A stretch of DNA of 64,000 nucleotides from Flectobacillus sp. BAB-3569 (GTDB lineage Bacteria > Bacteroidota > Bacteroidia > Cytophagales > Spirosomataceae): the NCBI RefSeq assembly GCF_002270355.1, contig NZ_NJFZ01000007.1, positions 149,242-213,241 on the forward strand, in the 5' to 3' direction. The translations under genes and the position numbers were made by a program. Within the stretch, counting starts at the first letter, position 1, and the number at the start of each line of letters is the position of its first letter. Of the stretch, positions 20,428 through 29,460 are shown in pieces. The notes below the pieces were generated by a model. It made no database searches. It had not been told where the DNA came from and saw only the letters and a list, made by a program, of their open reading frames with translations.

Positions 20428-22907
20428 TTATTTGAACTTGAAATTATAACCTAATGATACAATCGGTGAGGCAAAAACACTCAATCGGTAAGCTCTAATT
20501 ACATCGTTTTGTGTTTTGAAAAATACAGAATAAGCATTTGAGCGCCCCAAAAGATTATATACCGTAAATGCCCAACTTCCCTCCCAACGCTTGGTTTTCA
20601 TACTCGGATTAGAGATAATCCAAGAAAAGTCTAGTCGGTAGTAGTCAGGAATGCGGTCATTATTTCGACTAGTATATACCAAAATCTTTTGGTCATCAAG
20701 CGTATAAGTTCCTACAGGCGCAGTCAGCGGGCGCCCTGTGCTATAGACAAAATTGAAAGAAAAGCTATTATGTTTATCTGGCTGAGCATTAAACATTAAG
20801 TTGAGCGTATGAGGCTTATCATAATTGGTTGGATACCAGTTGCCAGTATTAATACGCTGTTCTGGATATTGACCATCAACTTTTGAAAACGAACGTGCGA
20901 AGGTATATCCAATAGAGCCTGTAACCTCTCCCTTTTTCTTGGTAAGCATCAACTCCGCGCCATAAGCCAAGCCTTTTCCATTCAATAATTGTGTTTCTAT
21001 CGTAGGATTTAGCTGTAAGTTTGCCCCCGAAATATAATCAATCATATCTTGAGTTCTGCGATAGTAAGTCTCTACAGATAACTCCCAGATACTTTCTTTC
21101 AGATTTTTGAAATACCCCAACGACAACAAATCACTGCTTTGTGGCTTGATATTATTGTCAGACAATTTCCATCTAGCTGTTGGCAAAGGAGTCGTATTAT
21201 TGGAAACCAATTGCAAAAACTGGTGCATTCGATTATAACCAAGTTTCAAAGAAGAGTTTGCGTCGATGGTATAGAGTGCAGTTAAGCGAGGTTCCAAACC
21301 GCCATAATTCGCAATCAGGCCTGATGTCCAAGTATTTTGTAAAAGCGTTTCGCCCGAAAGAGGCTCACCAGATACATATACGCGTTTGGGAGCTGGACCC
21401 ACACTCAAGTATTGCACATAGCGCAAACCTAATTGCACTCTTAGTTTTTCACTAAGTTTATATTCATCATCCACATAAGTTGCCAATTCGTAGCCCTGCT
21501 CTTTATCCAGAATGACTTTGGCTATATTCGACACAATATCTTTATTCAATACGCCTGGCTCTAACTCATACCGAATACCCGATATACCCGCATTGATTTT
21601 ATGCTTCTCGTTAGGATAGTAGGAAAATTGAGCTTTGAGATTATAATATCGAATAGCGTTGCGAAGGTCTATCTTATTGGCAGTATCTGGAGCAACCGTC
21701 TGGCTTTTGTACAAACTAGAAATTGCGGAAACTTCTAAACTACTTTTACTTGAAAAAAATGATTCCAGCGTAACGCCAAATTTTGATGACCATAAGTGAA
21801 ATCCGTTTGATTTGCCACCACATTTTCGAGGCTGAACAAAGAATCCACTCGATAAAAATCATGATTAATGTAAGCCGTCAGTGAAATCGTATTTTTCTTG
21901 TCAGGCTTAAAAAACACTTTGGATGCCAAATCGTAAAAGTTAGCTCTAGTATTTTTTACCTCAGGAGTACCAAACCATTTAAACCAAAAATCATTAAAGG
22001 ATACCCGAGCAGAAGTCATCAAAGAAAGTTTTTCTTTGATTAAAGGCGTTTCAAAAGTCAAACGATTTGAAATTGCGCCGATTCCACCCTGTACACTTCC
22101 TTTTTCGAGACTAGGCTCGCTCATTTTAATATCCAAAACAGAAGCAGTTCGTCCTCCAAAACGAGCAGGAACACCACCTTTGTATAGTTCAACTTCACGA
22201 ATCGCATCAGATGGAAAAATGGAAAATAAACCAAACAAATGCGTTGGATTAAAAATGGGCGTATCGTCAACATAAATCAAATTTTGATCGACAGCACCAC
22301 CACGCACGTTAATTCCATTACTTCCTTCTCCCACAGAGCTTACGCCTGGCAGTGTTTGCAAGCTTCTCAAAATATCCACCTCTCCCATCATTGCAGGAAT
22401 CTTTTTAATGCCTTTGAGGCTCAATAAAGAAACCCCTAACGAAGGCGTTTGAATATCCTTACGCGTTGCAACACTCGACACTATCACCTCTTCTAGCATA
22501 TTTGATACAGATTGAAGCTCTATCTTCATCTTAGTATCTTTATCTAGTTTGATGTACTTTCTAAATATCTTATATCCTACGGCTGAGATTTTTAGAATAT
22601 ATTCACCTTGTGTCAATCTCATATAAAAATTACCTGTAGAATCTGTAATCACACCAGACTTCACATAGTCAATCGAAACACTAGCATTAGGGATAGGCTT
22701 TTGACTTTCTACATCAACCACATTGCCAACTAGCGCAAAGGTTCGTAAGAAGGTTCTATCTTTATTGACTGGAGAATTCAATCTGGCTAGTAATGTATTT
22801 GAATTCCTCTGAGTTTTTGCTACAGAAAAATAATTAGCTCCAAAAATACCCATCAGTAGGATGAATATTGGAAGCTTAAAGCTATTAATAGGTTTATTGT
22901 TTTTCAT
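20428..22907 (-). pseudogene. TonB-dependent receptor with carboxypeptidase-like N-domain, one frameshift
   Basis: Frames 22907-21735 and 21714-20428 make one about 826-residue outer-membrane receptor. Signal region, then a CarboxypepD-regulatory-like domain about residues 57-140 (GNVVDVESQKPIPNASVSID), a plug about 150-260 (EVDILRSLQTLPGVSS, GINVRGGAVDQNLIYVDDTPI), and a beta-barrel ending in the aromatic C-terminus YNFKFK. The frame is lost after WNHFF; one extra base in the A7 run at 21753-21759 (plus strand) gives WNHFFSSKSSLEVSA and reconnects to the second frame. Everything else is intact. Lies 29 bp from each neighbour in a tight run. Substrate unknown; not a SusC-type receptor. Confidence 0.85.
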
Positions 22908-22936
22908 TTATTCATAGGTTCAAACGATTCAGTTTT

Positions 22937-23500
22937 CTAGTAAAGCGTATTGGCCTCATTTACATCCAGAAAAGCAATTTTTGGTTTTTTACACACAATA
23001 ATACCTTCTACTTCAAAAGCTGGGTCTGTTTCGCCAACATTTGGGTATTTTTTTGCTTTGCCCACAACCTCAATAACAATTTTATCTTTATTGAGAGATT
23101 TGAAGGTAAGAAGACCCTGACTCATCAAGTACCCTTCACCTCTTCTTTTGGCTTTGTCCTTGATTTTGCCAAACATCACTGTAGATGTATATGAATTAAA
23201 CATTCGGATAGGAGCTTTCAAAGGTTTTTCTTCATAGAGATTCTCCCCCGAAAAATGTATCATTACGTTGCTATCAAACTGATCGAAATAATTGATTGTA
23301 AATGATTTTTCAACGATTTCAAGGTGTCCATGAAAGATACTTTCTTCTTTATAAAAGTTATCACCTTTAACCTTTAAAATAATTTTTGTTTGGTCGTCTT
23401 TCAACTGACTATAAACTTCATCAGCTTTGTATTTATCTGAAATTGTACAACCCGAAACCAACAATAAAATTCCAATAATAAAAAAGAATTGACGTACCAT
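22937..23500 (-). CDS. small lipoprotein of unknown function
   Basis: 187 residues with a classical lipobox at cysteine 18 (LLLVSGCTISDKY). The mature part is mainly beta-strand-like and charged (KIILKVKGDNFYKEES, GHLEIVEKSFTINYFDQF) and ends in VNEANTLY. I recognise no family. It is the first gene of the tight run leading to the TonB receptor (29 bp to the receptor start) and lies behind the susD terminator and a repeat-bearing gap, so its promoter should lie between 23501 and 23680. Probably an accessory of the receptor system, by position only. Confidence 0.6.
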   Translation of the reverse strand: MVRQFFFIIGILLLVSGCTISDKYKADEVYSQLKDDQTKIILKVKGDNFYKEESIFHGHLEIVEKSFTINYFDQFDSNVMIHFSGENLYEEKPLKAPIRMFNSYTSTVMFGKIKDKAKRRGEGYLMSQGLLTFKSLNKDKIVIEVVGKAKKYPNVGETDPAFEVEGIIVCKKPKIAFLDVNEANTLY

Positions 23501-23564
23501 TATTTTGAGAGCTAATTAATGTTTATGTAGTAATTAAGTAATAATGTAAAATAAAATTGCATTA

Positions 23565-23660
23565 TTACGCATTAGGCTATAAGCCGTAGGCATTAAGCCA
23601 AAAAGAATGTTTGAATTGATTGGGATTATTGTTGCCGAAAGCCGATTGCTGAAAAAGGCA
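23565..23660. repeat. intergenic repeat words (GCATTAGGC / GCCGAAAGCCGATTGC)
   Basis: gcattaggctataagccgtaggcattaagcc contains the word GCATTARGC twice, directly repeated, with an inverted ggctataagcc core; it is followed 45 bp on by gccgaaagccgattgctg, which resembles the words of 788-905. Same style as the other intergenic repeats of the window, but shorter. Confidence 0.35.
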
Positions 23661-23681
23661 TATAACAACATCCTTAAAAGG

Positions 23682-23707
23682 AAAATGCTCGATAAATCGA
23701 GCATTTT
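23682..23707 (-). terminator. terminator of susC-susD
   Basis: AAAATGCTCGA-TAAA-TCGAGCATTTT, a perfect 11 bp stem with a four-base loop, located about 25 bp after the susD stop in the leftward direction. It separates susCD from the downstream lipoprotein - receptor run and may act both ways. Confidence 0.85.
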
Positions 23708-23732
23708 CCGGTATTATAAAACTATCAGATGA

Positions 23733-25268
23733 TTAGTATCCAACGTTTTGCTTCAAGTTTGAGTTGATTTCCAATTCTCTTTGAGGGATTGGGAATACAA
23801 CGCGGTAAGCAGGAGACGCTGTTGTTCTGTTATCAACAGGGTTTGCGAAAGTACCAAAACGAATTTGGTCATTTCTTCTCCAACCTTCCCAGTACAATTC
23901 ACGACCACGTTCAGCCAAGATATTGTTTGCTGTTAATGCAGTCAAAGCAGCTACACCACGAGTTGTTCTCAAATTATTAATAATTGTTAACGCACCAGCT
24001 GTGTTACCACCTCTGAATAACGCTTCAGCTTTCATCAATAATAAGTCAGCATAGCGGAAGAATACATAGTCGTTTCCTGGTGCATCAATATTTGACACAT
24101 CTGGGATATACTTAATAACACGAGCACCATCAGCCTCACTAGCTACTCTAAAATCATATTTCAACGTAAAACTAAGTGGCTTTCCAGAACGATCTGTCAA
24201 TGCTACTCCATTTTGATCAAATTGTTGACCTGCCAATAGACCTGCACGCAAACCTGACTTATCAGTCAAACCTGGCACTGCAGCACTCAAACGGCTATCT
24301 GTTTTCTCAAAGCTGTTATAGAAATCAGATAAAGTAGTAAAACCATTCCAACCACTAGGCACTTGATTATAGTGCGTTGTCATGTAAAAACGGTTTCTTA
24401 CTGAAGAACCATTGTCAAGACTAGCACCTTTTTCATTCTGAATTACAAAGATTAATTCTTTTGAACGAGATGAATTTTCAAAGTGGAAGTTATCGAAGTA
24501 ACTTTCAGTCAAACTAAATTTACCTGAACCAGTAATGGCATCTGCTAATGATACCACTTGATCCATGTCAGCTTTTGCAAAAGTAAATGGACCTGCTGGA
24601 CTAGCTGGATCTTGATCGTAAACAGCTTTGTTCAAATAAACTTTCGCTAATAAGAAGCGAGCTGCCTCTTTGGTAGCAGTACCTGCATTAGAACCAGAAG
24701 CATTATCCAATGTTGGGAGAATTGCATTCAAATCAGCAATGATTTGAGCAGCAGCCTCTTTACGACTCAATGCTTTTGGTAAAGCACCTGGGTTTGCAGG
24801 ATCTCTAAATGCCACTTGACCGAATAAGTCCATTGTATAAAACATATAGAACGCACGCAAGTAAGTAGCTTCCGCCTTTTGTTTTGCCGATGCTGTCGCA
24901 TTGTTGATTACCTCGTTAGCAAGTGCATGACCACGGTTTAGGTTATTCCATGCAGCTAACACATCATCACTTTGGTCAGTCCAAGTATGTGTGTGAAGGT
25001 TTCTCCAACGACCATTATCGTCCCAGTCAGCACCACGAGTTGGACCTTGCATTTCATCAGAAGGATGTTCTGTCAAAGCGTAAATAGCAGCTTGATCAGT
25101 AAAAGTACCCAAACTTTGATATGCCGATTTCAATGTTAATTCAGGAGAAATCGATGAAGCGTCTGTCAAACGATCTAGTACAGCATCATCCAAATTTGTA
25201 CATCCGATCGCGCCTCCCATTGCTAAAGTTAACAACGAAGGGTACAATATATTTTTAAAATTTTTCAT
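23733..25268 (-). CDS. SusD/RagB family surface glycan-binding lipoprotein
   Basis: 511 residues, lipobox at cysteine 23 (GGAIGCTNLDDAVLD). Helical TPR-type SusD fold: N-terminal SusD-like part (LTLKSAYQSLGTFTDQ, YLRAFYMFYTMDLFGQVAF) and RagB/SusD C-terminal part with the family signature VFFRYADLLLMKAEALFRGG at about 408-427 and ELYWEGWRRNDQIRFG at about 460-475. It binds the substrate at the surface and acts as lid for the SusC channel. It follows susC by 72 bp and is closed by a terminator, so susC-susD form a two-gene operon. Ligand not deducible; the GH97 gene downstream hints at alpha-glucans. Confidence 0.95.
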   Translation of the reverse strand: MKNFKNILYPSLLTLAMGGAIGCTNLDDAVLDRLTDASSISPELTLKSAYQSLGTFTDQAAIYALTEHPSDEMQGPTRGADWDDNGRWRNLHTHTWTDQSDDVLAAWNNLNRGHALANEVINNATASAKQKAEATYLRAFYMFYTMDLFGQVAFRDPANPGALPKALSRKEAAAQIIADLNAILPTLDNASGSNAGTATKEAARFLLAKVYLNKAVYDQDPASPAGPFTFAKADMDQVVSLADAITGSGKFSLTESYFDNFHFENSSRSKELIFVIQNEKGASLDNGSSVRNRFYMTTHYNQVPSGWNGFTTLSDFYNSFEKTDSRLSAAVPGLTDKSGLRAGLLAGQQFDQNGVALTDRSGKPLSFTLKYDFRVASEADGARVIKYIPDVSNIDAPGNDYVFFRYADLLLMKAEALFRGGNTAGALTIINNLRTTRGVAALTALTANNILAERGRELYWEGWRRNDQIRFGTFANPVDNRTTASPAYRVVFPIPQRELEINSNLKQNVGY

Positions 25269-25340
25269 TTCTTTTATTTCGGATAATGTGGATTAAAGTA
25301 GAGTTTTAAACGATGTCAAAACTCAACTAAATACAAGTTG

Positions 25341-28300
25341 TTAGAAATTAGCGTTGATACCTAATGAGAACGTTCTAGCTCTTGGGTAAGAAATATAATC
25401 GATACCCAATGATGGTACTCCATTTCTAACCGCAGCAGTGTTTGTCACTTCTGGATCTAGACCTGAATAATTAGAGATCAACAACAAGTTCTGACCTGTT
25501 AACGAAACATTAAGAGACTTAGCAAAACTGTTTGCTGGTAACTTGAATGTATAACCCAATGAGAAGTTAGATACACGAATAAAATCAGATTTCTCTAGGT
25601 AGAATGCTGATGGTACTGGCGCATCACCAAATGATTGACCAGTAGTACTTGAGATTGTTTGGTAAGTTACGTTATTACCTTGTTTTACTGATGCTCTATT
25701 TAATACAGCGTTAGCAGTGTTGTTGTAAACGTATCCACCTTGTTGACCATTGATAAACAAGCTAGCATTCCAGCTACCCAAGTTAAAGCTGTTGTTCAAG
25801 CCCCAAGTCATTGTAGGGAAAGGGCTTCCTTTATATGTTTTATCAGCAGAAAGCTTTGTATTACCATTTTCATCATAACCTAAGAAATCAGCTAAGAAGA
25901 AACCATACAATGGATAACCTTGAGTAATTGGTTGGATAAATGCTCCTGATAAACCTTGACCGTACAAGTTACCAGTTTGAATAGTTGCAACGTCCAAACG
26001 AGCAATCTCATTTTTCAAGAAGGTTGCATTAGCAGATATTTCCCAATCCAATTTTTTGCCAGCTAAAACTTGATAGTTTAACGAAACTTCAACCCCTTTG
26101 TTTCTAATATCAGCAGGGATATTGCTCCATCTTGTAGTTGCAACGTCTGGTTGTGGTGCAGCAAATGGGAACAACAAGTTGTTTGTAGATTTGTTGAAGT
26201 ATTCAACTGTACCAGACAAACGACCTTTCATTAATGCAAAATCTAAACCAATGTTTACTGCAGTAGTAGTTTCCCATTTAATGTCTGGGTTAGGTACATT
26301 TTCTTTTTGCAAACCACCTGATGAAGAGTTAGGAGCATAAGTCGCCAAAGAAGTATTAGTTGGGAACTCTTGGTTACCTGTGATACCCCAACCAGCTCTT
26401 AATTTCAAATCACTAAATACCTCTTTTGGAACAAATTCCTCGTTAGATAATCTCCAAGCACCAGCAAATGATGGGAAGTAACCATATTTGTTGTTAGCAC
26501 CGAATTTTGATGAACCATCCACACGTAAAGTTGCAGTCAATAAGTATTTGTCAGCATAATTGTAGTTTACACGGCTAAAATATGACTGTAACTCACTCAT
26601 TCCTTTACTTGAACCACCAGTATACGCTTTGTTAGTTCCTGAGTTGTTCACAAAATTGATATTGTTAACCAAATCAAAACCTGCAGGAGATACAAAGAAA
26701 TTCGCTTGAATGAAGTTACTTTGGTTTTCAAACTGTTGATAAGAGAAACCAGCCAAGGCATCGATTTTATTCTTACCCAAATCTAACTTGTAGTTTAACG
26801 TGTGCTCCAAAGTTGTTGTAGTCAAATAGCGATTTGCGATACGTGCGTAGCCTTGGTTACCAGGAATGTTTGTTGCAAAACCAGGTGTATTAGGATCAAC
26901 ACTTGTTCTTGTTACACCATCAGAATTATCATAACCAAAGTTAGCTTTGTAAGATAAGTTTGGTAGGATATTCCAAGTACCACTGATGTTCATCAAAGTT
27001 CTGTTTGTTACAACACCACCTCTATATTGATTTAATAATGAAACAGGGTTACGGAATGATGGAGTACCATTAGTAAAATATGAACCATCTGTCGAATAAA
27101 CAGGGTAAGTAGGGTTAGTTTTGATAGCCGTTGAAATAACGTTTCCTTCAAAACCGATGTCACCACCTGTTGCAGATAATTGGTCAGTTACTTTAGTAGA
27201 TGTCATTGCTACAGCCAAAACAACTTTGTTATCAAACAATTTGTGCGTAGCATTTACACGAGCTGTAACTTTCTTCATTCCTGAGTTTTTGATAGTACCT
27301 TGTTGGTCGTTATAACCCAAAGAGAAGAAGTAGTTAGTATTATCATTACCACCACCGTAGCTCAAGTTGTAGTTTTGAGCAATCGCTGTACGATATACTT
27401 GATCTTGCCAGTTTGTATTAGAACCAGCATTAATCAATTTATTATTTACATCCAAACCAGCAGCAGTAGCTTGTTTCAAGAAATCAGCTGTAGACAATAC
27501 ATCATAATTCTTGTAGTTGTTCGAAATCGCTGTACTAGCAGAAAAGTTCAAATTACTTTGTCCAGATTTACCTTTCTTAGTAGTGATCAATACAACACCA
27601 TTTGCACCACGAGAACCATAAATAGCGGCAGAAGAAGCATCCTTCAATACAGAGATGTTTTCAATATCACTTGGGTTCAAGAAGTTCAATGGGTTTCTCG
27701 CAGCTGTTGTACCAACACCTGCACTACCATCTGTACCATCAGAAGTGTTTCCACCATCCAAAGGAATACCATCTACAACATACAACGGACCATTACCTGA
27801 ACGAATTGAAGTGGTACCACGAATACGGATGTTGATACCTGCACCTGGCTCACCAGAGTTAGGAGTCATTTGAACACCCGCCGCACGACCTTGTAATAAT
27901 TGTTCTGGAGAAGCAATCACACCTTTGTTAAAATCCTTAGCAGTCAACGCTACAACACCACCTGTTGCATCTTTCTTCGTTGTAGTACCATAACCTACTA
28001 CTACAACTTCTTCCAATGCTTTCGTTTCAGATGCCAATGATACGTTCACTTGCGAACGACCACCTACTGAAACTTCTTGTTTTGCATAACCTACAAATGA
28101 GAAAACCAAAACAGCATTGTCTGATACATTGCTCAATTTGAATGAACCTGTAGCATCTGTTTGTGTACCTTTGTTTGTTCCTTTTACACTTACAGATACA
28201 CCTGGTAGTCCAGAGCCATCGCCACTGTCAGTAACTTTTCCGGTAACAGTTTTGTCTTGAGCATAAGCCCCAATAGACAAAAGCATAGCTACAGCTATCG

Positions 28301-28379
28301 CCGCGAACTTAAGAAGTCCCGTTGATACTGCACCTTGTCGCATTGGGCGACCAAACCATCGGTAAAAATGATTTTTCAT
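25341..28379 (-). CDS. SusC/RagA family TonB-linked outer-membrane transporter
   Basis: 1012 residues. Long N-terminus before the signal core (KFAAIAVAMLLSIGAYAQ, about residues 24-41), CarboxypepD-regulatory-like domain (about 43-115: KTVTGKVTDSGDGSGLPGVS), the SusC signature EEVVVVGYGTTTKK near 122-135, plug with LQGRAAGVQM, IRIRGTTSI and GPLYVVDGIPLDGG, and a 22-strand-type barrel ending LGINANF. It imports oligosaccharides or peptides with energy from TonB. First gene of the susCD operon; upstream lies a gene-free region of about 1 kb with a promoter-like element and TTTGCAAA arrays. No sigma/anti-sigma pair is next to it. Confidence 0.95.
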   Translation of the reverse strand: MKNHFYRWFGRPMRQGAVSTGLLKFAAIAVAMLLSIGAYAQDKTVTGKVTDSGDGSGLPGVSVSVKGTNKGTQTDATGSFKLSNVSDNAVLVFSFVGYAKQEVSVGGRSQVNVSLASETKALEEVVVVGYGTTTKKDATGGVVALTAKDFNKGVIASPEQLLQGRAAGVQMTPNSGEPGAGINIRIRGTTSIRSGNGPLYVVDGIPLDGGNTSDGTDGSAGVGTTAARNPLNFLNPSDIENISVLKDASSAAIYGSRGANGVVLITTKKGKSGQSNLNFSASTAISNNYKNYDVLSTADFLKQATAAGLDVNNKLINAGSNTNWQDQVYRTAIAQNYNLSYGGGNDNTNYFFSLGYNDQQGTIKNSGMKKVTARVNATHKLFDNKVVLAVAMTSTKVTDQLSATGGDIGFEGNVISTAIKTNPTYPVYSTDGSYFTNGTPSFRNPVSLLNQYRGGVVTNRTLMNISGTWNILPNLSYKANFGYDNSDGVTRTSVDPNTPGFATNIPGNQGYARIANRYLTTTTLEHTLNYKLDLGKNKIDALAGFSYQQFENQSNFIQANFFVSPAGFDLVNNINFVNNSGTNKAYTGGSSKGMSELQSYFSRVNYNYADKYLLTATLRVDGSSKFGANNKYGYFPSFAGAWRLSNEEFVPKEVFSDLKLRAGWGITGNQEFPTNTSLATYAPNSSSGGLQKENVPNPDIKWETTTAVNIGLDFALMKGRLSGTVEYFNKSTNNLLFPFAAPQPDVATTRWSNIPADIRNKGVEVSLNYQVLAGKKLDWEISANATFLKNEIARLDVATIQTGNLYGQGLSGAFIQPITQGYPLYGFFLADFLGYDENGNTKLSADKTYKGSPFPTMTWGLNNSFNLGSWNASLFINGQQGGYVYNNTANAVLNRASVKQGNNVTYQTISSTTGQSFGDAPVPSAFYLEKSDFIRVSNFSLGYTFKLPANSFAKSLNVSLTGQNLLLISNYSGLDPEVTNTAAVRNGVPSLGIDYISYPRARTFSLGINANF

Positions 28380-28647
28380 AGGTAATATTAAGATTGGGAA
28401 AAATGGTTAATGAAATTTGAGAACGCTCTTCACAGCATTTTTGAGTAAAAACCATCATACTAGAAAGATTGTTTTGGGAATTAGTAGTTAGTCTAGTTAT
28501 GGAATTTTCTTACTAAAAAGTATGAATTTGCTGTGATTTCACACAACAAAGTAGGCGATAAAGTTTCTATAATTCAATTTTTTTTGGAAAAAATTTTATT
28601 TCAAAAAATACTTATTTTTACCAAAATTGCACTAAAACGATACCTTG

Positions 28648-28680
28648 CAAACTTAGCACAGTGTAGGACAGATTTGCAAA
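28648..28680 (-). promoter_or_regulatory. probable susC promoter (-7 TAAGTTTG, -33 TTTG)
   Basis: On the minus strand TAAGTTTG (28655-28648) matches the Bacteroidota -7 consensus TAnnTTTG exactly and TTTG (28680-28677) lies 21 bp further upstream as a -33 element. Transcription would begin near 28640 and leave a leader of about 260 nt before susC. The -33 element lies inside the first TTTGCAAA array. Confidence 0.5.
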
Positions 28681-28702
28681 ACTTTGTAAAACTTTGCGTA
28701 TT
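28673..28702. repeat. three direct 10 bp repeats TTTGCAAAAC overlapping the susC -33 region
   Basis: TTTGCAAAAC, TTTGTAAAAC and TTTGCGTATT follow each other with an exact 10 bp period at 28673, 28683 and 28693. A further cttgcaaac lies at 28645. Placement on and just upstream of the -33 element suggests a row of operator half-sites on one face of the helix. Confidence 0.5.
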
Positions 28703-29000
28703 CACGTTTTTTGTTAATAAATGTTAAAAACGTCTTCAATTACACAATAAAAAAACATTGTACTTTTCCAATAAATAAAATAATGAATTTTGTACTCTTT
28801 AGAACAGTCTAACATTCTTTTATTAATACATTAAAACAGGAAAATTTCTACATTTAAGCCTATCATCACAAAAAAGTACAATTATTTATTTGGCTTTATT
28901 TAAAATCGTTTTGGTATTTTACTTCATACAAACATTATTAAATACCTATTCCAAAATCCCTTAATTTCTCCGTTTGTCTCATGGGTATCCCAATGCAATA

Positions 29001-29041
29001 GTTTGAATAAGTTTGCATAATGTTTGCAATCGTTTGCAAAA
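29001..29041. repeat. four direct GTTTGCAA repeats at 10-11 bp period
   Basis: GTTTGAATA, GTTTGCATA, GTTTGCAAT and GTTTGCAAA begin at 29001, 29011, 29022 and 29032, a mean spacing close to one helical turn. They use the same core word as the array at 28673 and lie about 330 bp further from susC, between it and the divergent dehydrogenase gene. Iteron-like operator is the simplest reading. Confidence 0.5.
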
Positions 29042-29343
29042 TATTTCAGCATAATCATTGCTCTATATATCCTAAATAATCTGCACATTATGAATTGACA
29101 ACTTCTCTTTTTTTGGCTTTTGCTATACATTTTCATGTGACAGATAAGTATATTTTTGCACGAATTTGCTTTTAACTAGATAACCAATTTCCTTGCTATT
29201 TATCGCTCCATATAGCCGAGTTATCTACACTTTCCCATCACTCTTCTGTTGTATTGAAATGTAATACTATTGGTTATTCTACTTCATTCTTTCTAATCTT
29301 TTATTACCGTAATTTTACTTAGGCTGTTATGCCTTTAATTTCG

Positions 29344-29351
29344 TATCTTTG
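29344..29351 (+). promoter_or_regulatory. -7 promoter word TATCTTTG for the FAD/Fe-S dehydrogenase
   Basis: TATCTTTG fits TAnnTTTG perfectly and lies about 110 bp before the ATG at 29461. No clear TTTG is seen at the -33 position, so support is partial. Confidence 0.35.
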
Positions 29352-29460
29352 AGCATTCAATTCTGTATTGATAAACCAAAAAACTCTTTCATAATTCGTA
29401 CTAATTTTGCATTAATCTGAATAGCAATCATACTATTGATAGATTAATCCCTTATCAAAA

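Larger units (their letters stand above)
28380..29460. other. gene-free, very AT-rich control region between susC and the dehydrogenase
   Basis: About 1.08 kb between divergent genes with no convincing coding frame; frames of 64 and 70 codons have no start context, no family resemblance and cross the repeats. It contains a susC promoter candidate, two arrays of TTTGCAAA-like words and a promoter word for the rightward gene. I see no tRNA, terminator or strong hairpin. Confidence 0.7.

Noticed and set aside
27300..27800. 166-codon open frame on the plus strand inside susC
   Set aside because: It is antisense to a clearly coding SusC gene, rich in Thr, Ile and Cys as expected for the complement of that sequence, and resembles no family.
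28673..29041. CRISPR array
   Set aside because: The repeated words are only 8-10 bp long without spacers of constant length, and no cas gene is present.
29001..29041. Plasmid-type replication origin with iterons
   Set aside because: No rep gene, no DnaA-box cluster recognised, and the surroundings are chromosomal (secA, dnaN, argG); a regulator binding site is more likely.
28924..29136. 70-codon minus-strand frame in the region upstream of susC
   Set aside because: It crosses the GTTTGCAA repeats, has no family resemblance, and its composition is that of AT-rich noncoding DNA.
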